Below, one piece after another: positions 55,738-63,795 of a stretch of DNA of 64,000 nt. The DNA is from Sedimenticola thiotaurini (GTDB lineage Bacteria > Pseudomonadota > Gammaproteobacteria > Chromatiales > Chromatiaceae), in assembly GCF_001007875.1 (NCBI RefSeq), contig NZ_CP011412.1:186001-250000 (forward strand), written 5' to 3'. Under the pieces are notes generated by a model. It saw nothing but the letters and a program-made list of their open reading frames with translations, had not been told where the DNA came from and made no database searches. The position numbers and the translations under genes are program-made. How positions within the stretch are numbered: the first letter of the stretch is position 1; every line of letters starts with the position of its first letter.

Positions 55738-55775
55738 TTGGTTTAAGTCTGCTCCTCTGCTTCGTTGGTTCTGTC

Positions 55776-56639
55776 TCACGCCGGACCGGTGATCTCCTGC
55801 AACGCCTTGGCCAGGGTGTCGTACTGGAAATGGAAGCCTGCTTCAGGCAGTCGTTCAGAGATCAGATACTGTCCGCTGGCCAGGGCTTCGGCCCCCTGTC
55901 CGAACCGTAACTTGAGCATAAACAGGGGCACCGGCAGCAGGGCGGGGCGGTGCAGTTGCCGGCCCAATGTCCGGGTAAACTGCCGGTTGGTGGTGCTGTC
56001 AGGGGCGCTGAGGTGATAGATGCCGCCCATCTCCGGCTGGGCCAGGGCAAAGCTGTAGGCGCGCACCAGGTCGTCGATATGGATCCAGGAGAAGGGCTGG
56101 CTGCCGTCACCGATCGGTCCCCCCAACCCCAGGCGGAAAGGCAGCAGCAGCTGTTTCATCATGCCCCCGTCCCGACCCAGTACCAGGCTCAGGCGGAAGA
56201 TCAAGGTGCGCACACCCAGGGTTTCGGCCTGTAGAGCGGCGGCCTCCCAGTCACGGGTGAGGCGACCGAAGAAGCCGCCTGCATTGGGTGGGTCGGATTC
56301 GCTGTAGCGGCCCAGGCTGTCAAAAGCGCCCATGGCAGAAGTGGAGATGAGCAGGCCCGGACGCTGCTCCAGCCGGGACAGTGCCTCCACCAGCGCGCGG
56401 GTGGTCAGTACCCGGCTGTCGTACAAAGCCTGCATGTAGGCCTCGCTCCAGCGTCGGCCGATGTTCTCCCCGGCCAGGTTGATGATGGCGTCGCAACCCT
56501 GGAGTTGCCCGGCCAACCGGTCGATATCATCCTGCAGTGCCTGGCGCCCCAGTTGGATCAGCTGGTGGCCGGCGCTGTTCAGTGCGGTGCAGAGGCGCCT
56601 GCCGATGAAGCCGGTCGCTCCGGTAATGGCGATTTTCAT
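55776..56639 (-). CDS. TIGR01777 family SDR-type epimerase (YfcH-like)
   Basis: An NAD(P)-binding extended short-chain dehydrogenase-like protein of 287 aa. The glycine motif is ITGATGFIGRRLC, then DAIINLAGENIGRRW and the family's STSAMGAFDSLGRYSE. In place of the usual YxxxK the Tyr/Lys dyad is not obvious. The C-terminal DUF1731 segment carries PLFMLKLRFGQGAEALASGQ. Often linked to cell division by distant SulA annotation, but the actual activity is unknown. Confidence 0.92.
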   Translation of the reverse strand: MKIAITGATGFIGRRLCTALNSAGHQLIQLGRQALQDDIDRLAGQLQGCDAIINLAGENIGRRWSEAYMQALYDSRVLTTRALVEALSRLEQRPGLLISTSAMGAFDSLGRYSESDPPNAGGFFGRLTRDWEAAALQAETLGVRTLIFRLSLVLGRDGGMMKQLLLPFRLGLGGPIGDGSQPFSWIHIDDLVRAYSFALAQPEMGGIYHLSAPDSTTNRQFTRTLGRQLHRPALLPVPLFMLKLRFGQGAEALASGQYLISERLPEAGFHFQYDTLAKALQEITGPA

Positions 56640-56701
56640 GTGGATCGGTACCTGCTGGTCGGTGTTGTCCGGACTGCCTTAAGCATAGTTCAGTGGGCCG
56701 G

Positions 56702-57571
56702 TTACAGGGCCGGATAGCGTTGGGCAAAGCCGGTGCGGATCTGTTGCGCCAGTTCCCTGACGATCACGTTGACGCCGTGCCCCGGCAGGCGCAGGTTGAT
56801 GTAGTAACGTGGCAGGTCGGGCAGGCCGATCGCCGGGTCGATCATGCTCAGGGTCTCGGGGATCACCTGGGACATGTAAGGGGCGATGGCCATGTCCGCC
56901 TCCAGGCTGGCGATCACCGGTTCGGTGCTGCCAACCTGGCAGATTGAGATCCACTCCAACCCGGCGCTGTTCAGCGCCGCCACGGCGGAATCACGAAATC
57001 CACAGGACTCCAGACCGAGGGCGACCGGCAGGGGGTGCCGGTGGCAGGCTTCACCATTCGGTGCGCCGATCCACACCAGGGCGTCGGTGAGCAGCAGTTC
57101 GTCCCGGTCGCCCCGCACCGACTCGGTGGTGAGGGTGAGGTCGATCTGCTGCTTTTTCAGCATATCCAGCAGTACCGGGGTCGAGTCACTGATCAGGGTG
57201 ACCCGGATATTGGGGAACTCCCGGTTGAACCGTTTCAGGATCGGCGGCATGAAGGGACGCACGATATCCGGCGGCACACCGAGCAGGATCTTGCCGGTGA
57301 ACTCCGGCTGACGCATCAGCTGCAGCACCTCGTCATTCAGTGCCAGCAGGCGATTGGCGCTGGCAATCAGCTTTTCGCCGTCCGGTGTCAGCTGCATCTG
57401 CTTCTGCCGGCGGTCAAACAGCTGTTTGCCGAACTGGATCTCCAGCCGCTTGATCTGCTGGCTGACCGCGCCCTGGGTGAGGTTGAGGGTCTGGGCGGCC
57501 CGGGTCATGCCGCCACTCTCCGCCACCGCCAGGAAAGTACGGATCAGACCGATATCGATATCACGCTGCAC
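56702..57571 (-). CDS. LysR-type transcriptional regulator
   Basis: A 289-aa LysR-type regulator. The wHTH has GLIRTFLAVAESGGMTRAA then NLTQGAVSQQIKRLE; the effector-binding domain spans about 95-285. It is divergently transcribed from an EamA permease gene with a 97-bp shared region that holds the dyad ATTATGATAAT, so it probably controls that permease and itself. The co-inducer is unknown. Confidence 0.92.
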   Translation of the reverse strand: MQRDIDIGLIRTFLAVAESGGMTRAAQTLNLTQGAVSQQIKRLEIQFGKQLFDRRQKQMQLTPDGEKLIASANRLLALNDEVLQLMRQPEFTGKILLGVPPDIVRPFMPPILKRFNREFPNIRVTLISDSTPVLLDMLKKQQIDLTLTTESVRGDRDELLLTDALVWIGAPNGEACHRHPLPVALGLESCGFRDSAVAALNSAGLEWISICQVGSTEPVIASLEADMAIAPYMSQVIPETLSMIDPAIGLPDLPRYYINLRLPGHGVNVIVRELAQQIRTGFAQRYPAL

Positions 57572-57605
57572 GGGTTACCTTTCATTACGGTTGCTAATTA
57601 CTTCC

Positions 57606-57616
57606 ATTATGATAAT
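57606..57616. promoter_or_regulatory. Possible LysR binding dyad between regulator and EamA gene
   Basis: ATTATGATAAT is a perfect 5-bp inverted repeat with a 1-nt centre in the AT-rich 97-bp divergent gap. Its spacing suits the T-N11-A type site of LysR regulators, but one short dyad is weak evidence. Confidence 0.4.
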
Positions 57617-57668
57617 TGGCTTTAATAATACATGCCGGGCGCGTATAAGATAGTTTTTTGTACCACCC

Positions 57669-58616
57669 ATGGAATTTCCCCTACCCATGTTAACCCACTC
57701 TGTCAGTCTCTACTTTGCGGCGGTATTTATCTGGGGCTCCACCTGGTACGCCATCAAGTTCCAGTTGGGAGCGGTGCCGCCCGAGCTGTCGGTTGCCTAC
57801 CGTTTTACACTGGCGGCACTGATCCTGTTCGCCTGGTGTCTGCTGCGGGGTCTGCCGTTGCGCTTCGGGCGCCGGGAACACCTCTGGATGGCACTGCAGG
57901 GCCTGATGCTGTTCTGCCTTAACTACCTGATCTTCTACTGGGCCACGGCGGAGCTGACCAGTGGCCTGATTGCGGTGATCTTCTCCACCATCGTGCTGAT
58001 GAACATTGTCAACAGCGCACTGTTTTTCCGTAAACCGGTGAATGCCACCATGGTGGTTGGTGCATGCATCGGCCTGCTGGGCATTACCCTGGTATTCTGG
58101 CCTGAAGTGGCTAACCTGCAGCATAACGGTGGTGCCCTGAAGGGGCTGGTGCTGAGTCTGCTGGGTACCTTCATCGCCTCCCTGGGTAACATTATCTCTG
58201 CCCGGAATCAGCGCCAGCGACTGCCGGTGATCCAGAGCAATGCCTTCGGCATGGCCTATGGTGCCCTGATCCTGTTTCTGTACGCCCTGTTCCAGGGTGT
58301 GGCGTTTGTCTACGACCCCTCCATGGCCTATAACCTGTCCCTGCTCTATCTGGCCCTGTTCGGTTCGGTGCTTGCGTTCGGCAGCTATCTCACTCTGCTG
58401 GGCCGTATCGGGCCGGAGAAGGCGGCCTATGCCACGGTGCTGTTCCCGCTCGTGGCGCTGGGTATCTCGACCCTGTTTGAAAATTATCACTGGAGCCTGA
58501 TGGCGGCCGCCGGCGTGGTGTTGGTGGTGGCGGGAAATGTGCTGATCATCATGCCCCGGCGACTGTTGTTGCGCCTGGTTGGACGTCGGGAACAGGTGGG
58601 TGAAGCCCCTCTGTAA
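57669..58616 (+). CDS. EamA-family permease controlled by the divergent LysR
   Basis: A 315-aa DMT permease with ten transmembrane segments in two repeats: FAAVFIWGSTWYAIKFQLG (first) and LLGTFIASLGNIISARNQ (second). The cytoplasmic tail is Arg-rich. Substrates of such permeases are small metabolites; the divergent LysR implies induced export. A second ATG at 57687 is an alternative start. Confidence 0.9.
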   Translation: MEFPLPMLTHSVSLYFAAVFIWGSTWYAIKFQLGAVPPELSVAYRFTLAALILFAWCLLRGLPLRFGRREHLWMALQGLMLFCLNYLIFYWATAELTSGLIAVIFSTIVLMNIVNSALFFRKPVNATMVVGACIGLLGITLVFWPEVANLQHNGGALKGLVLSLLGTFIASLGNIISARNQRQRLPVIQSNAFGMAYGALILFLYALFQGVAFVYDPSMAYNLSLLYLALFGSVLAFGSYLTLLGRIGPEKAAYATVLFPLVALGISTLFENYHWSLMAAAGVVLVVAGNVLIIMPRRLLLRLVGRREQVGEAPL

Positions 58617-58640
58617 CGGGGTGATGCAAGTGGCCTCCGG

Positions 58641-59528
58641 TCAGGCCGGTTCCGGTCGGGACCGGTCCCGCATCACCGGTAACTGGGAGATCAGCATGCC
58701 GCTCAACATGATGGCGCAACCCAGCAGACCGCGGGTGCCCAGTGACTCATCCAGCAGCAGCCAGCCCCCCAGTGCCGCGAACACCGACTCCAGGCTTAAA
58801 ATGATAGCGGCGTGGGCGGCCGGGGCGTGGCGTTGTGCCACCACCTGCAGGGTGTAGGCGACCCCCACCGAGAGAATGCCCGCATAGCCGATTGGAACCC
58901 AGACGTTGGACAGGGCCTGCAGATCAAACTGCTCCCAGAGCAGCGCCGCGCCGAGACTCAGCAGGGTACAGACCAGGAATTGCCCCAGTGCCAGGCGGAT
59001 CGGATCCAGCCGGCGGCAGAGCCAGCCGATCAGCAACACGTGGCCGGCCCAGAACAGGGCGCCGATCAGCTCCAGCAGATCCCCGTAGGCCAGGGTCCAT
59101 TGATCCGTCATGCTCAGCATGAACAGTCCGACCAGGGAAACGAACGCGCCGATCCAGGTGTAGGCATCGGTCTTGTGACGCCAGAACAGGGCCAGGATCG
59201 GCACCATAACGATATAGAGCCCGGTAATGAAACCGGCATTGGCGGCGGTGGTGTAGACCAGGCCGATCTGCTGCAGTGACGATCCGGCAAACAGCAGTGT
59301 ACCGGCCGCCAGACTACCCAGAAGCAGGGGGCGGAACGGCTGAGCCGGGCCGTTTCTGCGCCACCAGAGCAGTGGCAGCAGTGACAGGCAGCCCAGGGCA
59401 AAGCGGGCGCTGTTGAAGACAAACGGACCGATATGCTCCATGCTGGCGCGCTGCGCCACAAAGGCGAGTCCCCAGATAATGGCGGTGACCATCAACAGGC
59501 CATCGGCTTGCCAGGTGCGTGATTTCAT
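58641..59528 (-). CDS. EamA-family permease
   Basis: A 295-aa DMT-type permease. The first repeat is TAIIWGLAFVAQRASMEHIGPF, and the second contains GLFMLSMTDQWTLAYGDLLELIGALFWAGH (quoted around the conserved Gly/Ala pair) and ILSLESVFAALGGWLLLDE, a common EamA ending. It converges with the neighbouring EamA gene and is divergent from the amino-acid ABC operon. Substrate unknown. Confidence 0.9.
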   Translation of the reverse strand: MKSRTWQADGLLMVTAIIWGLAFVAQRASMEHIGPFVFNSARFALGCLSLLPLLWWRRNGPAQPFRPLLLGSLAAGTLLFAGSSLQQIGLVYTTAANAGFITGLYIVMVPILALFWRHKTDAYTWIGAFVSLVGLFMLSMTDQWTLAYGDLLELIGALFWAGHVLLIGWLCRRLDPIRLALGQFLVCTLLSLGAALLWEQFDLQALSNVWVPIGYAGILSVGVAYTLQVVAQRHAPAAHAAIILSLESVFAALGGWLLLDESLGTRGLLGCAIMLSGMLISQLPVMRDRSRPEPA

Positions 59529-59614
59529 CGGGCGGACTCGCTAATCGGCTGTAAGGGCGGTGTGAAAGGGTGATTGCAAAAGCAACAATTCTACTGTTTA
59601 CGGACGCTTTGTTC

Positions 59615-59620
59615 TATAAT
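59615..59620 (+). promoter_or_regulatory. Consensus -10 box before the amino-acid ABC operon
   Basis: A perfect TATAAT lies 90 bp before the ATPase start, in an AT-rich patch (TTTACGGACGCTTTGTTCTATAAT). No good TTGACA-like element stands at 16-18 nt, so an activator or an extended region may compensate. Confidence 0.45.
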
Positions 59621-59709
59621 CCCGGCGAAGTGTATCCCTGAAAAAAGAGCGAGCCCGTCTCAGAGACAAGGGATGCTGCCGAAAACAGCCAACAAGCCCG
59701 GATATTTTC

Positions 59710-60498
59710 ATGTCTCAAGTGACAACTGGCAATCGCGACACCGTCATGGTGGTCGATAACCTCCACAAATGTTTTGGTGATCTGGAAGTCCTCAAGGGTA
59801 TCTCCCTGTCGGCCACTGAAGGCGATGTAATTTCACTGATCGGTTCCAGTGGTTCGGGCAAGAGCACCCTGCTGCGCTGTATCAATCTCCTGGAGACGCC
59901 CGATTCCGGGGACGTCTTTATTCACGGGGAGCAGATTCAGATGACAAAGAATCGCCGTGGTGAGCCGGTCGCCGCCGACCCCCGGCAGGTGGACCGGATC
60001 CGTTCCCGGCTCGGCATGGTGTTCCAGAGTTTCAATCTCTGGAGTCACATGAGTGTGCTGGAGAATGTCATGGAGGCGCCGGTGCATGTGCTGAAAGTGC
60101 CGAAAAATGAGGCCCGGGAGCGGGCCATCGCCATGCTGGAGAAGGTTGGTATCGGTGACAAGCTGGATGCCTACCCGGCCCAGCTCTCCGGTGGTCAGCA
60201 GCAGCGTGCCGCCATCGCCCGGGCGCTCGCCGTGGAGCCGGAACTGATGCTGTTCGATGAACCGACTTCGGCCCTCGACCCCGAAATGGTGGGCGAGGTG
60301 CTCAAGGTGATGCGTCAGCTGGCGGAAGAGGGACGCACCATGCTGGTGGTGACCCACGAGATGGGTTTCGCCCGGGAGGTCTCGTCGAAAGTGCTGTTTC
60401 TGCACCAGGGACAGATCGAAGAGCAGGGCACACCTGCCGATGTGTTCAATAATCCGACGTCGGAACGTTGTCGACAATTCCTTGCCAGTCATCTATAA
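59710..60498 (+). CDS. hisP: Polar amino-acid ABC transporter ATPase (HisP/ArtP-like)
   Basis: A 262-aa ATPase. Walker A is GSSGSGKS, signature LSGGQQQR, Walker [13 protein letters not shown], and switch [12 protein letters not shown]. The insert [19 protein letters not shown] is the one typical of HisP/OccP-type ATPases. It is the first gene of an ATPase-SBP-permease-permease operon, with a 58-nt gap to the binding protein. Confidence 0.93.
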   Translation: MSQVTTGNRDTVMVVDNLHKCFGDLEVLKGISLSATEGDVISLIGSSGSGKSTLLRCINLLETPDSGDVFIHGEQIQMTKNRRGEPVAADPRQVDRIRSRLGMVFQSFNLWSHMSVLENVMEAPVHVLKVPKNEARERAIAMLEKVGIGDKLDAYPAQLSGGQQQRAAIARALAVEPELMLFDEPTSALDPEMVGEVLKVMRQLAEEGRTMLVVTHEMGFAREVSSKVLFLHQGQIEEQGTPADVFNNPTSERCRQFLASHL

Positions 60499-60556
60499 CA
60501 ACCGATTTACTGTGGCAATCCGCCAGTAATCGTTAATTCAATCGAAGGGGACGACT

Positions 60557-61333
60557 ATGAAACATATCCAACTACGGGCCATGCTCCTGATGCTGCTGCT
60601 CTGTATTAGTGGCCTGGCAGTGGCTGAAACGATGAAGATCCGTATGGGAACCGAAGGTGCCTATCCTCCGTTCAACCTGATCGACAAGAATGGCGAACTG
60701 GCCGGATTTGATGTCGAGATCGGCAAAGCCCTCTGTGCGGCAATGAAAGCGGAATGTGAATGGGTAACCTCGGATTGGGAGGGCATCATCCCGGCTCTGC
60801 TGTCGAAGAAGTTCGATACCATTATCGCTTCCATGTCGATTACTGAAGAGCGCAAGGAAAAAGTCGCTTTCACCGACAAGTACTACACCACCCCGGTTCG
60901 GTTCGCCCGGGCCAAGGGAACCGATTTCGAGATCAGCGATGAGGCACTGAAGGGCAAGATCGTTGGTGTGCAGGCATCCACTGTCGCGGAGAATTTCCTG
61001 CGTGGTCGTTTCGGAGACATCGTGGAAGTGCGCGCCTACGGCACCCAGGACGAGGCCAATCTGGACCTGTTGTCCGGTCGGGTGGACCTGCTGTTGGCCG
61101 ACTCCTTTGTACTGGGTGAGTTCCTGAAGTCAGAGAGTGGTCAGGCGGCTGAATTTGTCGGCCCCGGCTATACCGATAAAAAGTATCTTGGTGAAGGCAT
61201 CGGCATCGCGGTAAGGAAAGAGGATACGGCGTTGCTGGAGAAACTGAACCAGGCGATCAAACAGATCCGTGAGGACGGCACCTACGCCCGGATCAATGAT
61301 AAATACTTCGACTTCGACGTGTATGGCGAATGA
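60557..61333 (+). CDS. argT: Periplasmic basic amino-acid binding protein (ArgT/HisJ-like)
   Basis: A 258-aa SBP_bac_3 protein with signal peptide (AMLLMLLLCISGLAVA). Family marks: GTEGAYPPFNLIDKNGELAGFDVEIGKALC (pattern start), WEGIIPALLSKKFDTIIASMSIT and VGVQASTVAENFL. A Cys pair (near 55 and 62, ALCAAMKAECEW) matches the disulfide of LAO/HisJ proteins. Ligand is likely Lys, Arg, Orn or His. It has an AAGGGG ribosome site. Confidence 0.92.
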   Translation: MKHIQLRAMLLMLLLCISGLAVAETMKIRMGTEGAYPPFNLIDKNGELAGFDVEIGKALCAAMKAECEWVTSDWEGIIPALLSKKFDTIIASMSITEERKEKVAFTDKYYTTPVRFARAKGTDFEISDEALKGKIVGVQASTVAENFLRGRFGDIVEVRAYGTQDEANLDLLSGRVDLLLADSFVLGEFLKSESGQAAEFVGPGYTDKKYLGEGIGIAVRKEDTALLEKLNQAIKQIREDGTYARINDKYFDFDVYGE

Positions 61334-61402
61334 GTCGGTCGGTTAACCAGAGCCGGCAGTTTTACGTTTTAACGGTGTATTATCCAGGCGGCAGGCGGAT
61401 CC

Positions 61403-62092
61403 ATGTTTGACCTGAAAGGATATGGCGGCCTGCTACTGGACGGCCTCTGGTTGACCATTGCTGTTGGCCTCAGCTCCATGCTGCTGGCCATTTTTCTGGG
61501 GCTGCTCGGTTCCTGGGCGAAACTGTCCAGGAACCGGTTGGCCAATTTTCTGGCCGACACCTATACCACGGTGGTGCGTGGTATCCCGGAGCTGATCCTG
61601 CTGTTGCTGGTCTATTTTGGTATCCCGACCCTGATTCAGGATATCGCCCAGCGCTTCGGCCACGACATCACCATCGACCTGAACCCTTTCCTGGCCGGTA
61701 CCCTGGCGATCGGTTTTATCTATGGCGCATTCAGCACCGAGGTGTTCAGGGGGGCGTTTAATTCCATTCACCCCGGCCAGCTGGAAGCGGCCCGGGCCAT
61801 GGGGATGAATCGCCTGCTCGCCTTCCGGCGTATTCTGCTGCCCCAGGCGATGCGTTTTGCGCTGCCCGGTCTCGGCAATGTCTGGATGGTGCTGATCAAG
61901 GCCACGGCGCTGGTCTCCATCATTCAGCTGGAAGAGTTGATGCGCAAGACCAAGATCGCCGCCAACGCCACCCACCAGCCCTTTACCTTCTATCTGCTCG
62001 CCTCCCTGATCTATCTGGGACTGACCGTGGTCTCCATGCTGCTGCAGCAGCGGGCGGAACGTTGGGCCAACCGCGGCGTCGCGGGGAGGTGA
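61403..62092 (+). CDS. hisQ: Amino-acid ABC transporter permease (HisQ-like)
   Basis: A 229-aa permease with five or so transmembrane segments. The N-terminal YGGLLLDGLWLTIAVGLSSM and coupling loop GQLEAARAMGMNRLLAFRRILLPQAMR (HisQ motif) are diagnostic. It overlaps the next permease start by 1 bp. Together with HisM it forms the membrane pore. Confidence 0.93.
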   Translation: MFDLKGYGGLLLDGLWLTIAVGLSSMLLAIFLGLLGSWAKLSRNRLANFLADTYTTVVRGIPELILLLLVYFGIPTLIQDIAQRFGHDITIDLNPFLAGTLAIGFIYGAFSTEVFRGAFNSIHPGQLEAARAMGMNRLLAFRRILLPQAMRFALPGLGNVWMVLIKATALVSIIQLEELMRKTKIAANATHQPFTFYLLASLIYLGLTVVSMLLQQRAERWANRGVAGR

Positions 62093-62778
62093 TGATGGAT
62101 CTGGAGGTCATCTGGGAAAATCTGCCAAAACTGCTTCAGGGCGCCCAGCTCACCCTGGAGATCACCGTCATCAGTCTGCTGATCGGGCTGGCGATTGCCA
62201 TACCGTTCGCCCTGATGCGGCTCTCCCGCCATGCGGTGCTGTGGATGCCCGCCTACGCCTATATTCTCTATTTCCGGGGTACGCCGCTGCTGGTGCAGCT
62301 GTTCCTGATCTACTACGGCAGTGGGCAGTTCCGGGCCGAGCTGAGTGATCTGGGGCTGTGGGGTTTTTTCCGCGATGCTTACTTCTGCGGGGTGGTGGCC
62401 CTGACCCTGAATACCGGTGCCTACACGGCGGAGATCCTGCGTGGTGCCATCCAGGCGGTGCCGGCGGGGGATATTGAAGCGGCCCGGGCCTGCGGTATGA
62501 GCAAAGTGCTGATGTACCGGCGTATTATCCTACCCAAGGCTATCCGCCTGGCGTGGCCCATGTACGGCAATGAGGTGGTGTTTCTGATGCAGGCCACCTC
62601 TCTGGTCAGCGTGATCACGCTGCTGGATCTGACCGGTGTGGCGGGTCGTATCATCTCCAAGACCTTTGCGGTCTATGAAATCTATATCACCACGGCGGTG
62701 CTCTACCTGATTATCACTTACGCGATTGTATTCGTGTTCCGCCGCATCGAGCGTCGACTGAACCGTCACCAGGCGTGA
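62092..62778 (+). CDS. hisM: Amino-acid ABC transporter permease (HisM-like)
   Basis: A 228-aa permease. Start VIWENLPKLLQGAQLTLEITV, the loop GDIEAARACGMSKVLMYRRI and the ending YAIVFVFRRIERRLNRH match HisM. The double ATG at 62092 overlaps the hisQ stop by one base (TGATG). It is the last gene of the operon. Confidence 0.93.
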   Translation: MMDLEVIWENLPKLLQGAQLTLEITVISLLIGLAIAIPFALMRLSRHAVLWMPAYAYILYFRGTPLLVQLFLIYYGSGQFRAELSDLGLWGFFRDAYFCGVVALTLNTGAYTAEILRGAIQAVPAGDIEAARACGMSKVLMYRRIILPKAIRLAWPMYGNEVVFLMQATSLVSVITLLDLTGVAGRIISKTFAVYEIYITTAVLYLIITYAIVFVFRRIERRLNRHQA

Positions 62779-62815
62779 GTTGATCAGCGTTCCCGGAACG
62801 CCGGCTGGATAGGGT

Positions 62816-62959
62816 TTATTGCTGATACAGGGTCTCGAAATAGTCCTGCACCTGTTCGTCGTCCAACTCGTCCAGATCATCCAGGTCGAAGTAGCTGTAG
62901 TCGAACTCGTCGTGCTCGAAACTGGCTTCAGAAAAACCGTTGGTGAGTGTCTCATACAT
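62816..62959 (-). CDS. Small acidic protein without Lys or Arg, unknown
   Basis: A 47-residue product with 16 Asp/Glu and no Lys or Arg, net charge about -16. Ten aromatic residues alternate with the acidic ones (FDYSYFDLDDLDELDD). It has an excellent ribosome site (AGGAGA, 7 nt before ATG 62959), which supports real translation; the longer open frame to 63064 is not protein-like. It lies 75 bp downstream of the cytochrome c gene on the same strand. The family is not recognised. It could be a basic-partner mimic or an assembly aid for the cytochrome, but this is a guess. Confidence 0.7.
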   Translation of the reverse strand: MYETLTNGFSEASFEHDEFDYSYFDLDDLDELDDEQVQDYFETLYQQ

Positions 62960-63033
62960 GGTTCTGTCTCCTGATAATGGCATCAGGGCACAGGCTAATA
63001 ACTGAATGCGACAGCTTGATGACAGCGGTTTGA

Positions 63034-63543
63034 CTACTCTTTTTTCTGCCCGGTGATCAGCCACAGCATCTGCAGCAGCAGGGTGTTATGCAGGCGTGAC
63101 TGCTGGCAGGTCTCCAGTTGTCTGTCTTCGCTGCAGATCTTGTCGAACAGCAGGGTGGAGTGACCCCCGTACTCCACGAACAGGCGACGGCTGCGATTCA
63201 CCACGTAAGCCACCGCAGCTGAGATATCGTGTTCGGTGAGTTCGTCCAGGCCCCCCTTGGGCGGCATCTCGCCATGGCCGTTGATAGCGTGGCTGATCAG
63301 CAAGGGCAGCGGTCGCTTGAGCCGCTCCTCCCAGTCATTCACGGCGCCCAGTTGCGGAGCGCCGGAGTCCGGTTTGCCATGACACTTGATGCACTGGGTG
63401 GTGAATATCACGCGACCCAAGCCAAGATTGTACTGCTGTGGTTCGCTCCTGACCGGGCCCGGTTCCACCGCTGCGGCTGTACCGCTGATCAGGCAACTGA
63501 ACAGGGTGCATATGAGGGAGTATAAACAACGGCTGCTGGGCAT
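63034..63543 (-). CDS. Class I cytochrome c (c5-like) with C-terminal extension
   Basis: A 169-aa exported monohaem cytochrome. Signal LYSLICTLFSCLISGTAAA, haem motif CIKCH (51-55), axial Met93 in HGEMPPKGGLDELTEHD, and a final helix ISAAVAYVVNRSR, the cytochrome c5 pattern. About 50 further residues, with two Cys (137, 146) and an amphipathic end (LHNTLLLQMLWLITG), are not part of the usual fold. It probably carries electrons in the periplasm. The acidic miniprotein follows. Confidence 0.88.
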   Translation of the reverse strand: MPSSRCLYSLICTLFSCLISGTAAAVEPGPVRSEPQQYNLGLGRVIFTTQCIKCHGKPDSGAPQLGAVNDWEERLKRPLPLLISHAINGHGEMPPKGGLDELTEHDISAAVAYVVNRSRRLFVEYGGHSTLLFDKICSEDRQLETCQQSRLHNTLLLQMLWLITGQKKE

Positions 63544-63731
63544 GGGGGGATTCCGTGGTTGGGAAAACTTTCGGCCGGAACAGGTGAACTGTGCTGGCCA
63601 TGACTCAATGCTATAGGGAACTATAGACCGTCACCCTGATGCAGGTAAGAAAAAGTGCCGGGGATCCATCGCGGACGACTGGTCGAGCCGGGGATGTTTT
63701 GCGGTACGGTGTTTGATCCGCACCTGGCCCA

Positions 63732-63771
63732 CCGGGGCAGGCAGCGCTTTCGCAAGATCTGCCTGCCCCGG
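63732..63771 (-). terminator. Perfect 13-bp hairpin after lpdA
   Basis: CCGGGGCAGGCAG (63732-63744) and CTGCCTGCCCCGG (63759-63771) with a 14-nt loop, 24 nt past the stop of the lpd gene. No U-tract on the minus strand. Likely transcription end of the upstream dehydrogenase unit. Confidence 0.55.
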
Positions 63772-63795
63772 TCCGCCATTTGGCGGAGACGGCTG

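Noticed and set aside
57690-58490. 266-aa minus-strand frame opposite the EamA gene
   Set aside because: His/Gln-rich antisense shadow of the permease; no independent evidence.
59589-59620. Full sigma-70 promoter before the amino-acid ABC operon
   Set aside because: Only the TATAAT is convincing; candidate -35 words are poor or at wrong distance, so only the -10 box is reported.
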